Positions 25,416 through 36,651 of a stretch of 64,000 bases of DNA are shown piece by piece. Position 1 is the first letter of the stretch. Each line of letters opens with the position of its first letter. This stretch comes from Pseudoscleropodium purum (lineage: Eukaryota > Streptophyta > Bryopsida > Hypnales > Brachytheciaceae): contig OZ017800.1 of the NCBI GenBank assembly GCA_963969395.1, positions 20,616,479 through 20,680,478 of the forward strand, in the 5' to 3' direction. The notes beneath the pieces are model-generated. The model made no database searches, was not told where the DNA came from, and worked only from the letters and a program-made list of their open reading frames with translations. Both the position numbers and the translations under genes were made by a program.

Positions 25416-26070
25416 CACCACTACGGCGCCACCCGCATTCCCTTGCAACCCCAACCCTCCCTCTCCTCTGTTCTCCTCGCAAAACAAACTCCGCTCAAAC
25501 CAACAAAAACAATCCGAACTCACACCTAAAAAACACAACAATCAGTTCTAGACGAGCTTGAGAGCCGGGTGCAGGAAATCCCCCCGACTTTCTTACGCCA
25601 GAAGCTCCGGCAATGGTGAATCCAGAAAGGGGAGAGCTGCGGGGAAAAGGTCACTGACCGAGCTTGAGACTACCCCCAAACAGGAAGGTCGCAAAATGGC
25701 TGTAGCAAAATGGAGAAGGGTCGGAAAAGAGCAGAAAGGGGTAGAAAGGCATTTTCACTTTTGCGGAAAGAGTGATGATGGTGTAGACGCACAGTAGAAA
25801 GGGCGGTGTATAAACGTACATTGAGTTACGTACTGTATAGCACCGGTATTTGGAGGCTAATTACTCATAAATATCTCCATGCTAGTAGTATTTTCAGTAC
25901 ACAGGAACAGGTATTTAGTATGGGCGAATAATTGACTACCCAGTAAATTGGCATGGTCTACATTAAAATTCACAGAGCAGAGAGTAGATAATTAGGGTGC
26001 CACTTTTATAAAATAAGAATATTATATTATGCTAAATATTAAAGACGTCAAATAATATTCTTCACAACAA
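25416..26070. other. 5' flank of the MAP kinase gene
   Basis: Upstream of the minus-strand kinase start. The first 400 bases have higher GC and probably hold its 5' UTR and promoter; no TATA box can be assigned with confidence. No other gene. Confidence 0.5.
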
Positions 26071-27305
26071 TTAATGCTCTAAAGTTCCATGGCTACACTT
26101 TTACCAAAAATGCTCAAAAACTGTCATTTTTAGTACAAGTACCATATTTTGGAAAAAAAAAATTGACATATGTAACCATAAGATCTCGTAGAATGATAAT
26201 TTGAGAACATGTGGTAAAAATTTCAGAAATTTTCACCACGTGGATTGCAAGAGATCTGAATTGGAATTCATTGAAATCATTTTTTGGCCCCACAAAAAAC
26301 AAGGGTTTGGAGGTTGCACTTCACAAGCTCACTTTTCTACGAAAAAATGTTCAAAATGGTGGTACTTCTTTGGATTCTTTTTCCTAAACAAGTTGGCCAC
26401 ATGTTTAAGAAAAATTTCAAATCATTTGAAATTGTACAATATATAGAAAAAAAAAATAGTAAATAGACAATAGTAGTAGAGAATGATTCCAAGTACTAAA
26501 TTGTTAAGAATTTAATTATGGAATTGAAAAATGCCAATCCTGATGGTTTCAATGTTGTAATAAACAATCTACATTGTATGGATTTTTTCCCAAAAATATT
26601 GAAAATTGAGTAAGATAAAGGACTTCAAAGTTTATTTTAGAATAGAGAATCCATAACTACACGCAAACAAAAAATCCTCATAACTTTAAACTCATTGATC
26701 AAAATGGAATGATTCAAGACTTTCTACGTATACATAACTCTAGAAAACCAATTTCACACTTTTTTTTTTAAAAGAAAAAATTCTAATCTATTGAGACTGC
26801 TCATTTACAAAAAAAAAAAAATAACACATTAAGCCATAACTTTCATTACAAAAGTTCTGAGGCCTCCAAAGGGCCGGTAACTTCTGCTTTTCAGCACCCC
26901 CGTAGTGCAGTTACAAAACAATAAAAAAATAATAATAAATTTAGAATTTCTTTTTGGAAAAAGAATATCAGAAAAAAAATTTAAAATTAAAATTTTTGAA
27001 ATATGATATGGCTCTGACGTGACACTACTAGTGCCACATCAGATTTTAAAATTTCAAAAATAAAAAAATAAAAGATTTCTCTAATTGCACCGTTACCCTA
27101 TGAGCTACAACCCTTTTGAGGCTTCAAAATTTTTGTAATGTTACTCATATTTCCAAATTTCATGAAATTTAATGCATATGAAAGATATCCCTCATAAGTA
27201 CCTTCTAATAAAATTTGGACCAAAAATATAGAAATCTCCAATCACATGTACCTAGCCAAAATTTCTATGTATCCAAAAAAGGCATATTGGTCTTTTAGAG
27301 GTTAA
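26071..27305 (+). mobile_element. Family T element interrupted by a family H element
   Basis: Left end TTAATGCTCTAAAGTTCC (decayed TTAACCCCT), right end CTTTTAGAGGTTAA. From about 26110 to 26760 it aligns in the same orientation with 58570-59210; shared strings include AATTGTTAAGAATTTAATTA and TAAAGGACTTCAAAGTTT. The copy is longer than its sister because a family H MITE sits at 26844-27140. Confidence 0.75.
26844..27140 (+). mobile_element. Family H MITE copy 4, nested in a family T element
   Basis: Ends CATTACAAAAGTTCTGAGGC and the inverted partner GAGGCTTCAAAATTTTTGTA followed by ATG. The core GATATGGCTCTGACGTGACA with GTGCCACATCAG carries the palindromic family centre. 297 bp, non-coding. 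No clear 8-bp duplication remains. Confidence 0.75.
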
Positions 27306-28126
27306 CATCAATGCCAAATAAACTTGATAAATAATTTGAGTATCCGAATTTTTTTTGTGATGAATAATAGTCTAATTTTATGAGAAATAAAATAAACCAT
27401 ACTAAATAACCATTTTGGTATGATACCAAATTCATAGTATCATATAGAAGGTTCATAATTAGAATGCCTATTTTATTTGATCACCTCATCACATTCTTGA
27501 ATTTTAGTAAGCCTTTGAAAGTTAGAAGATAATTCAAAATTGAAAAATTATACAAATATATAATATCTCTTATGATTCATGTTTAGTGTAGTAGAGATAT
27601 TGTTGAAAATGTCAAATATTTGTTCATATATTATTCTATAAATATGCTAAATATAGCTCTATGGTGTGCATCTCTTGCAAACTCATGCGGGTTTTTTGCC
27701 ACATCCTACATCCTAAATTTTCATCTCAGTTTTTTATTGACAGAAATCAATCACATGGAATTGATACTTCAATATTTGTTTGTATAGTTATAAATACAAG
27801 TGATTGGCTATTACAGCCACTTCATGGTTCGTAGTGTAAAACTATGCACCATGACAAAAAAAATTTAATGAAAATTTTAATTTTAACCCTACCCTACTAA
27901 CCCCCTCTTATAATTTTTTGAGGGTGGGATTGCAAACAATTAGTATGGAATAATCCCATACTGTCATATCCATATTCCGTCGTCTATATCCATATATGGT
28001 TGTATTGTATTTGGATTCATATTCATATTGTATTTCATAAGTACATCTAATGGCTATTGATTTTTCTTGGAGAGGGGGTGGAATTTTTCTTGAAATGAAT
28101 TGGATGGCTTCTAATTTTTTTTCTTT

Positions 28127-28144
28127 GGGGTGGGGTGGGGGGGG
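28127..28144 (+). other. G-run cluster (possible G-quadruplex)
   Basis: GGGGTGGGGTGGGGGGGG, enough guanine runs for a four-stranded fold, isolated in AT-rich DNA. Confidence 0.5.
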
Positions 28145-30343
28145 AAGTGTGACAGCCTTTTTTCAGTGGATAGTTATAAATATATAAAAACAAGGGAAGA
28201 TTTATAATCTGATTTTTTATTTCTTAAATACAAAAAAGTGTGAAGAATGTTAATACTCTAAATAATTTAATTTGACTATTTCAAAGACAATTTTATCAAA
28301 GGTCAAATAGACTAAACATGAGACAAGTATTCTACAATCAATCATATTTGGCAACTATGCTAAATATTTCAAACATGTCAATGAAAAGAGGGTTTGATTT
28401 AAAGAAGCCTAAGTGTATTGTGAAGTTGGCATTGAATTTTGTTTTAGAAATATGGTTGCATTTTGAAAGGTGACCAATATATGAAATGAACATATATTGC
28501 AAATCATAGGAGATGTTACTTTGTCACATGTAGTCATAATAAATTTTTTAACATATTGAATTAAATCCCAAAATCTAACCAATATAAAGAGATATGGATT
28601 GGAGTTGGTAGAGGTTTTGACAATAATTTTGTTATTTTATATTCCTATATCTTGCTCTAAATAAGTTTTGTAAGGTATACCCTTCAAATATAGGAACTCA
28701 TGAATATGAAATCATTCTAAAAGATAAAATGTAGGATAATTTTAGATTTCTTTTCAATAAATATTTTTTAAATGATTTATATAATTTTTCTTTTATTAAA
28801 AATTTCAAATTTCAAATTCAATCATCTAAATTTTAATTAAAATAACTTAATGTATTCAAATATGTGAGTAATTTGAGTTGTAGATTCAATTGAAAAAACA
28901 AAAAATAATTTACTATAGGGATCTTGTAAAAAGCTATTGTCTTATTTGTTTTCTTGTCTTGGATTATTACAAAGTCTATTTTTTTAGCCATAACCTTTAC
29001 CTCAATTATGTAATGAGCTTAAGATTTTTAAATTAAATAAAACTATTATGCACCTTATTCTAGTTTTTCGTATCATTTTGATTCTATAATCCAAATTTGG
29101 AGATAGAAGCTTGGATTTGAAATCATCAATTAGGATTACAAACATTGAAGATTTTTTACCCAAAAAATGTAAAATCTAAATCTTGCACTTCTCCTCAAAG
29201 TATACTTCTTTTGTATGAGCACAAAAATCAAGGATTTTTTTCTTGATATGTGATTAGTTGATGAATCTCTCTTCAAGTTGAAAAAAAGTAATCAACTATT
29301 GTTTCATACTTTTTTTATAAAATTATAAACAAAATATCAATACATCTAATTTTTTAAAATAAATTCATCAAACTATTTTTGTACAATTGTTAGATAATCA
29401 TATTTCAAATTTATTTTTTAGAATATATTATATTTAATATATAGTAATTTTATAAATTATATTATAAATTATTATATAAATACTATTCTAACCTTTTTGG
29501 CAAAAAAATGATAAAAATTTCTCCCAATAATTCTATATTGAAAGATTATATTGACAAATAGATTAAGTTTTATGAATTGAAATTAATTATTAGGAAACAC
29601 GCCAAGAAGTGTGTCTAAAGGTCTTCTGATTTCAAATTGTATACAATAGAAATGACACACACAATTTGCACATGGCAAAATAAAAATAAAAATGAAGCAA
29701 AAAGATACATGATATTCATTAGCTAATTACATTAATTTTTTTAATAAAATCCTATAATTATTTTATTTAAATATATCATGTATTATTATTTTGCATGCCA
29801 TTGTAAAAAATTACAATAATTCATCAGTAAAGATATTTTGATTGTTGTAAGCAATTATCAAGACTTCTTGAATTCTAATTCTAATCAACTTTACAAAGAA
29901 GGGCAGTAATCTAATTGGTTGTATTAGGATTCTTACAATTGACCATTTCAATTAATGCTACCACATCATTTATATATCTTATTCTTCAAAATAATAAGTC
30001 TTCTAATTTCAAGCATGAATCAAATCATATTAGTCAAGTTTAATTAATTATTCAACAAAGAATGTTGTATCTAACTATTGGAAACAATAAGGAGGGAAAA
30101 TGGATAAAGAATGAGAATTTTGTGAATGTTGTGGTTTCAATAAGATATTAGTATACAAATCTAAAACAATTTGTTTGATTTATATATTAGTCATTGATTT
30201 TTACAATGATGTGATACCTTCAAGAAAATGTTGAGACTAAGGATACATCCAAATGAGCATTATTTATTGAATTTCATTATGTTTTATATAATATTGTTAA
30301 AAAAATAATCATATTTTACAAGAGTTTTACAACAAAGTTACTA

Positions 30344-30345
<2 letters not shown>

Positions 30346-30406
<61 letters not shown>
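30346..30406. repeat. (AT)n microsatellite, about 30 units
   Basis: 61 uninterrupted bases of alternating A and T, followed directly by about four units of TAATTA (to about 30428). Self-complementary, so able to extrude a cruciform. Confidence 0.97.
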
Positions 30407-30410
<4 letters not shown>

Positions 30411-30846
30411 TAATTATAATTATAATAATGCATATAAAAAGACAAAAAATGAACAAGAACAATGTCTAAGTTTCATTTTCAAATTTTATCATTTTATCAA
30501 TGTTAACTTGATGTTTTAATATTCTTCAAGAAAAGATCTATTATATGTAGATAAATATTTATCACATTGAATAAACTTTGTCACACTCTTGTCTTGTATC
30601 CTCACTTATATCTTGACACACTTTCATCCACATGCTATTAAATTCACTCTTTATTTCTTCTTTCACTTCTTTCACTTCTACTTTTTTCACTCTGTTGACT
30701 CACTTTTTAAAATTTTCTTTCCAATTGATTTTTTAAAGGTAAAAGAAACCTTGATGTTTACAAAATAGACCATGCCAAAAAAATTAATATCTAAAACATA
30801 AGTATGAATCATGAACAAAGGTGAAAGAAATTTTGGTGAACTACTA

Positions 30847-31137
30847 AATTAGAAGAAATTTCAAGGTTCTAAAAGCCCACGAGTTATCAACCGTGGGAAC
30901 TAGACTGTGCAATGTGGGAATTCAACTATGCAGTGATAGGACAACGGTATAACGTAGCCAAGCCCTTGCCACATCATGGTCCCAAAAAAAATTTCCAACT
31001 TTGTTTTGCATTTGAAGAATTTAATTTTTTGGGGGAATTTTTTTTTATGACATTGGGCCATTCCCTTCGTTGTGGGGATCAGCTATGGGGGAACAAGCCC
31101 AAAACGGGCTTTCAAAGCCTTTAGATCTCTTCTAATG
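30847..31137 (+). mobile_element. Family H MITE copy 5
   Basis: Left end AATTAGAAGAAATTTCAAGG, right end CTTTAGATCTCTTCTAATG (inverted partner). The internal GAACAAGCCCAAAACGGGCT matches copy 3 at about 17015, and CTTGCCACATCATGG matches its CCTGCCACGTCATTG. No target duplication remains. Confidence 0.75.
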
Positions 31138-31819
31138 ATTGAAGAAGTCATTGAAAAAAGTCACTGAATACATATCATTCTAATAAGTCATTGTTCTGTG
31201 TGTTCATTGTACTCTTTTAAAAATTTGTTGTACTTGATTTATAAGTGATTCTTCAACCAATTATTGGTGATCTACTCATGATACCTTCGGAAGAAAATAC
31301 CTCTCAATTTAGAGGCTAAAGTTTATTTTCTTTTATTTACTACTAAAAAAACATATGTTATCCTTTCATTCAAATCCGTGTTAGTTTTGGTTTAGAATTG
31401 TAATAAATGATGATTATGGGTGTTACTTTATATGAGAGGTTACAAAAACACCCCAAAGCTATTCAAAGCAACTCCTTGCACTAGCTTTAACCTTTAGATG
31501 ACCTTAGTGGATGGGTTATACATTCACCTATATCATAAACTAGAATCCCATACACCTATGTCATGAACAAGAATATGAATATTTTCTCATGTACATTATA
31601 TAGTGTATATTAGACCATATAAATTGCATCCATTTGTGTATGCACGCAAAATAGTTGTCCCAACCTAGTTTTACATTTTCATGCTTTGGGTTTTCATTGA
31701 AAACATGAGATGAAATAATTGGAAGATATTTCTCAAGGATGAAAACATGCCGGATTTTGTGACAAGGGTCTTGACATTGCGGACTTCACATACTGTAATA
31801 AAACTCAAAGTGTATTTTA
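31138..31819. other. AT-rich spacer
   Basis: No gene or classifiable repeat recognised. Confidence 0.4.
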
Positions 31820-32233
31820 AAGGTTGAAGCACCACTTGTCAACCTTACCTAATACTCAACTTGTAGGGTGCTCTATTTCCAACCTTAGGCTAGAATTGAA
31901 GCTTGGAATGTTTTCCTTTGTCCTTTTCAAGGTTGGAACTTATAAGGTTGGGACACATGTTTCAAAGTAGTGAGCAAGAAAGTATGAAGTAGTGATTGGG
32001 AGGGTAATTCTTGAATGATCGGAATTGAAAAATTCTAGACTTTGACTTTTGGTCAAGGGTACTTTTTGGCTCCCCAAACTCACAGTAATTTCAATTTTGG
32101 GAATAAAATTCTGAATTTTTTTTCTATCCCCATATTTCCTATCTTCTTACATGGGAAAAATTTCTTCCACCTCATACTTGCATATAATCTGCTCCTAAAC
32201 TCCTTAAATGATTGATTACTGGTGCTTCAACCT
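31820..32233 (+). mobile_element. Family A MITE copy 3
   Basis: Inverted ends AAGGTTGAAGCACCA and TGGTGCTTCAACCTT, TA on both sides (31818-31819, 32234-32235). Aligns end to end with the copy at 42402-42813 (shared GTCCTTTTCAAGGTTGGAAC, TATCTTCTTACATGGGAAAA) and, inverted, with the copy at 35747-36619. Confidence 0.85.
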
Positions 32234-32593
32234 TATATGAAAATTTAGTGAAATGCAATAATATTAGAATACAGAATGCAGATACACATGACCAGAAAGG
32301 CCCCCTTGGGTTGTTTGGGGGGGTTGGCATCACTTTAATGTGCACCTGCTGGTACTGAGATCTTTAGTGGATGGAGAGTAGACTTTAGAAAGACTATTTC
32401 TTTGCTTTTGGAACAAATTGCAACCAGACCTAGGACTTGGGTCGAATGAATAATAGTCTGAAATAGGCTCAATACCGGGATTCAAGCCCTCATTGTACCC
32501 AGAGTGACTTAAGTTAATAATTGGTCCCCGTCTGGTATCACCACCGTCCCGCTATCCTAGAGCCCACAAATCTCCGATCGGGTGATGTCATTC

Positions 32594-32982
32594 CACAACA
32601 TTGTTTACCAATGAAGCAGGGATCCCTTTTGCATCATTCATTGGAGAGGAGCCCCCTACAATGAACAAAATGGTCTTTTTGATAGCTCTGCAGCCAACCC
32701 CAATCCTTGAAGTAACTTATAAGTCCCCTCCTTCCCTGGCATCCATAACATTACATAAAATAACCAGGCAATGGTTCTCGCCCCCCCCCCCCCCCCCCCT
32801 TGGGAAGGTATAATGTGGCTTGGCCACATAGTACCTAGAAAGGAGCTTATCATCCATCAATTGATTCAAGGATTGGGGTTGGCTGAGGAGCCATAGAAGA
32901 CCATTTTGTTCACTGTAGTAGGGACTCCTTTGGGGGATGCAAAAAGGGACTCCTGCCTTAATGGTGAACAATGTTATGTCTA
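32594..32982. repeat. Long inverted repeat (about 120-bp arms) with a 19-C run in the spacer
   Basis: Arm 32594-32716 and the complement of 32860-32982 share ACATTGTT, TGAACAAAATGGTCTT and CAGCCAACCCCAATCCTTGA with scattered differences, near 85% by eye. The spacer of about 143 bp contains 19 consecutive C at 32781-32799. The arms could fold into a long hairpin. Origin unknown: fold-back transposon, inverted duplication or hairpin-RNA locus. Confidence 0.8.
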
Positions 32983-33728
32983 GCAAAGCATAATACCTCA
33001 ACTTTGGAGCATGCAAAGGATCATTGCCTAGTTATACAATATTAGTTCAATTTTGAGTTTGAATGGAAGGACAGAGCTCCTGGCTAGGCTAAGTTAAGTT
33101 TTATTTTTGTCACATTTTTTTTGTCATTTTTGTCACATTTTTTTAAAACTGATGCTGACGTCTGTGCTGACAGACTCGATCCTTGTATTTTACTCATCCG
33201 TACTGCATCAGGAACTTACGGCAAATGGCCATTTGCATTGGAACCAAATCGAATTGGTTCCCCTCGTGCGTGCGGAACAAAAAAGAACGAAATAAATTGG
33301 CCCGTGGCCGAGTGCATGTTGTTCCATAGGCCCCATTGACGTCACCCACACCCCAACTGTGACATTAGGGAAGACATGCTCTCACCCATAGTCTTTAGTT
33401 TAATGGGAACAGTGTACTGTACAGTTGTGCACAACTCCATCTCTGTCAGCCACATTTGCACTTCATCAATGAGCACCGGGATTCACTGATAAAATAATGT
33501 GTTCTAGAACCTTCCAGGAGTTTCATGGAGTTGGAACTTGATTTTTTTTTTATTGGGACAGAGACTTAAGTTATGGCATGCACTCTAGCTCCAGGTTCTG
33601 AATCTGAGTTTCCAAATCCTATGTACAATTGCATTCACACTGCATGGACAACATGGTTAGGGTTTGGTTGGAGTGGACAGAGCTTCACGGTCACACTGTT
33701 CTTATTTGACTCTGACCGAAACAAGAGA

Positions 33729-33756
33729 GGGGGAGGGGAGGGGAGGGGAGGGTTGG
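33729..33756 (+). other. G-rich tract, strong G-quadruplex candidate
   Basis: One five-G run, three four-G runs and one three-G run, each separated by a single A, then TT and a further GGG. Single-base loops make this a textbook stable quadruplex motif on the plus strand. Confidence 0.7.
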
Positions 33757-33911
33757 GATCCAAGTGTAAGTTAGAAGAGAGAACCCACGTAAAAGGATAT
33801 GAAAAACAAAAAGAACTAGTGATCAAATTAATGATTTCTGACATTTTTGAAGAGATGAAGAGATGTACATATTCACTTACTAGTCAATTGATGACCACCA
33901 TATAGTGTGTA

Positions 33912-34230
33912 CATTCAGGTCAAATTCAGTACTTGGGTATTGAAATAATTTAATTTTGGCATTCAGACGATTCAGAAACTTGATCCAATCACTTTTCCTA
34001 GCTTTTGGCATGTTGCTCTTTCTTGTTTTTTGACACTTTGATGAAATGGATTGATTTTTTCTATTCATGTGTAAATGTGTTCCTTTTTCTGTTTTTTCTC
34101 AAGAATAATTTTGGAATATTTAGAATTGGCAAAAATGAAATTTTCTTAAATTTTCAGTAAGAGTTGTACAATTTTTCATATTTTAGAAATGTTTCAGTTT
34201 TTCTGTAATTACTTACAAAATTGACCTATT
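33912..34230 (+). repeat. Dispersed direct repeat R5, copy 2
   Basis: Same orientation as 21456-21770, with CTATTCATGTGTAAATGTGT and GTTGTACAATTTTTCATATT as anchors. Unclassified. Confidence 0.7.
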
Positions 34231-35153
34231 TATATTGTAAGGTAGTCCTATCACTTTAGAATTAAGGTGTGTGATGTGACATTTTTTTTGTGAAAGTAGC
34301 CTAGTTACAATCGCTACTAAGGATTAGTTACTTATAAATGAATGGGAAGAAGTTTGAGTAAGTTGAACTGAAAAAAGAATGAGTGAGCAATGCAATGCTA
34401 GAGCCACTTGGTGTATAGGTACTTGTTAATATTCAATCTTTTGGAAAACAATCAATTTTCAAAATCCAACCTTGAAGTAGGTGTGACTAAGATCTGTGTT
34501 GGGATAGTTTAAATAAGATAGGCATATCCATTATGAACCCTTTTTTCAATTGAGTCCCTATCTACGTTTATTCAACATTTGAGCCTTCAATATATTAGAT
34601 GAATGTAAATAGAGAAACAATTGAGAGGAGAGTCTTTAATGAGTGTGCCTATGTTAAACCTTAGAGGGCCATTGTCCCTTTGCAGGACAAATAAAAGTCC
34701 AAATAGGCTATATAATCTCATTTTTTGGAGTGATTTTTTGAAACTTTTTTAAGATAGACAAACACATTAATTTTTTAGGAATATAATTTTGATTTTACTT
34801 GGTGCCTAGGGGCAAAAATTATGATATCCTAAATGTACAACAAAGTTCATGAGTTTATCAAGCAAAAACAAATAAATAAAAACTTGAATTTATTTTTAAT
34901 TTTTAATTTTTTCTTATAGATTATATTTTTGTCTACATAGAGAGCTTTGATTCAGCTATTTGGATTAATTGTGTGAAAATTATAGATCATCTTATTTTCT
35001 AGGCAATCGTAGAAAAAATAGCACATTAGATTTGTTTATTAACTCAATATTCACATTTTTCCAAAAATGAAGTTTGGTATGGATTATTTTGTTTACTAAA
35101 ACAATTTTGTCATTGGTATTAGTGTGTTTCAATTCCATCTTTCGTTAGAGCTA
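34231..35153. other. AT-rich spacer
   Basis: No gene. GGTGCCTAGGGGCAAAAATT near 34800 resembles, in inverted form, a piece inside the family T copy at 9785-10707, so part of this stretch may be a decayed family T fragment. Confidence 0.4.
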
Positions 35154-35746
35154 TTCACCCCTTAGTGCTTGGACATCCAATTCTAAAATGACTAAAATAT
35201 TGAATATTCACATTTTTTCTCATTATTGTATAGACAAAAGTCCTCTTAGTTTGTGAAGACACTTTATCAAGTTGTTATCCTATCTAATGGGATTACTAGA
35301 GTATATTATTTTTCTAAAATTACAAATGCATGTGGAAGTATGTCAAGTTGTTGATCAAGCTCAAATTGCATTAATTCTAGTTCAAAATTGGATTTGAAAT
35401 GAGGTTCTTTGACATGGTGATTTTTTGAAATTTTTGTAATCTTTACAAAAATCACAGATTTAAAGAATACAAAAAGTTCAAAAAATCACCATGTTAAAGA
35501 ACTTCATTTCAAATCCATTCCAACAAATTTTACTCAAAAATTGATAATGTTTTTCTCGTGATTGAATTGAGAAGGAATTTGGTTATTTTCTTTTCAAAAT
35601 TTATAAAAATATTGGTGATAGCATTGGTAAATCTAACTGCATAAATGGAATCTAAAACTCAAAGTCTATAACTTTTATCTATGTATCAATTCTAGAATAT
35701 TCTTCCAAATAGTACATTATAATGATTTTTTTCAAATCGTCAATTA

Positions 35747-36619
35747 AGGTAGAACCACCTATACCCAATCATATAAGCAATCAATGACACAAAATGAGGA
35801 GTATGAGGGGATGCATATTTTTCCTTTATAGAGAGATAAGGAATATGGGAACTCCAATTTTTTTGTAATTTAGTTATTGAAATTGAAATTACTATGTTTT
35901 TTGGAAGGCAAAAAGTAGGCAAAATCCATGGCTATAGTCTAGAGTCTTGCAATTCTAATAATTCAAGAACTACATTCTTGCTCACTATTTCCTACTTTCC
36001 CACTCACTAATTTGGGACATGTATTAAGATCTTATTAGTCCCAACCTTCTTAAAGAGGAAAACACACATTCTTAGCTTTAGTTGGAATCTGTTTTGTCAC
36101 GCGAAGTGACATCGGAGCCGTTCTACATCGAATTGTAGTGTTAAATGGACTCCTATAAGAATTCTTCTTAGTCTTGGATGAATTTCATCCAAATGTTAGA
36201 GTTCATCCACCTTAGGGTTTGAGTGTTTAGGTGGAGAGAGCTCTTTAACTTGACATTGTTGTCAAGTCAAGTTTTGTGAGCGTTTTTGAGAGAGTTGTGT
36301 GTTTTGCTTTGCTTGGAGATGATAGAATATCATTTAGTAAAAGCTTTACTTCTTCTCTTATGTTTACACATTTTGATTCTCCCTTTATAGGGTGAGAGCC
36401 GCTTGACTTCGTGTGTGTAGATTCAATAGTTTCTCTTTGAAAGTGTGTTGGTTATGCATTCTTGTTTAGTTTTTGATTGCATATTTGGTGTTAGTTATGG
36501 CACTCGATCTGTTTGTGTGCTATGATCTTTATTTACACGACAATTTCAACCTTAATTGGAAATAAATGCATGCTACAAGTTGGATATTAGAGCCTAGTTG
36601 GGTATAGGTGGTTCTACCT
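35747..36619 (-). mobile_element. Family A MITE copy 4, inverted, with an internal insertion
   Basis: Perfect 24-bp inverted ends counting the TA (TAAGGTAGAACCACCTATAC then CCAA at 35745-35768; complement at 36598-36621). The interior is the complement of copies 3 and 5 (CTTGCTCACTA, CCCAACCTT). About 457 bp longer than its sisters because of an insertion at about 36092-36549. Confidence 0.85.
36092..36549. mobile_element. About 457-bp unclassified insertion inside a family A MITE
   Basis: Present here but absent from the two sister copies at 31820 and 42402. Begins near TGTTTTGTCACGCGAAGTGA and ends near TATTTACACGACA. TG...CA ends and the size would fit a solo LTR, but I cannot find a matching target duplication, and the exact edges are uncertain by several bases. 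Base composition is less AT-rich than the host element. Confidence 0.45.
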
Positions 36620-36651
36620 TATGGAGAATATTTTGTACATTTAAAGGTTAA

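Larger units (their letters stand above)
27306..30846. other. AT-rich gene-free block
   Basis: About 3.5 kb of very AT-rich sequence without recognisable genes or alignable family members. Notable only for a G-run cluster (28127-28144) and a long TA microsatellite (30346-30406), listed separately. Confidence 0.6.
32234..33911. other. Gene-free region with a long inverted repeat and purine tract
   Basis: No gene recognised. Base composition is more balanced than in neighbouring spacers from 32.3 to 33.8 kb. Contains the fold-back structure at 32594-32982 and a G-rich tract at 33729-33756, listed separately; short frames here match no known protein. Confidence 0.5.
35154..36651 (+). mobile_element. 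Family T element carrying a nested family A element
   Basis: Left end TTCACCCCTTAGTGCTTGG, right end ACATTTAAAGGTTAA. Outside the insertion it aligns with the 18150-18728 element from end to end. The alignment breaks precisely at 35745-36621, where a family A MITE with TA on both sides is inserted. Confidence 0.8.

Noticed and set aside
32470..32590. GC-balanced text before the inverted repeat as a retrotransposon coding remnant
   Set aside because: No frame gives recognisable gag, protease or reverse transcriptase motifs.
36575..36600. GTTGGATATTAGAGCC looks like the primer-binding site of a copia retrotransposon
   Set aside because: The same segment aligns with family A MITE sequence (ACAAGTTGAGTATTAGG at 31820-32233, inverted), so the resemblance is probably chance.
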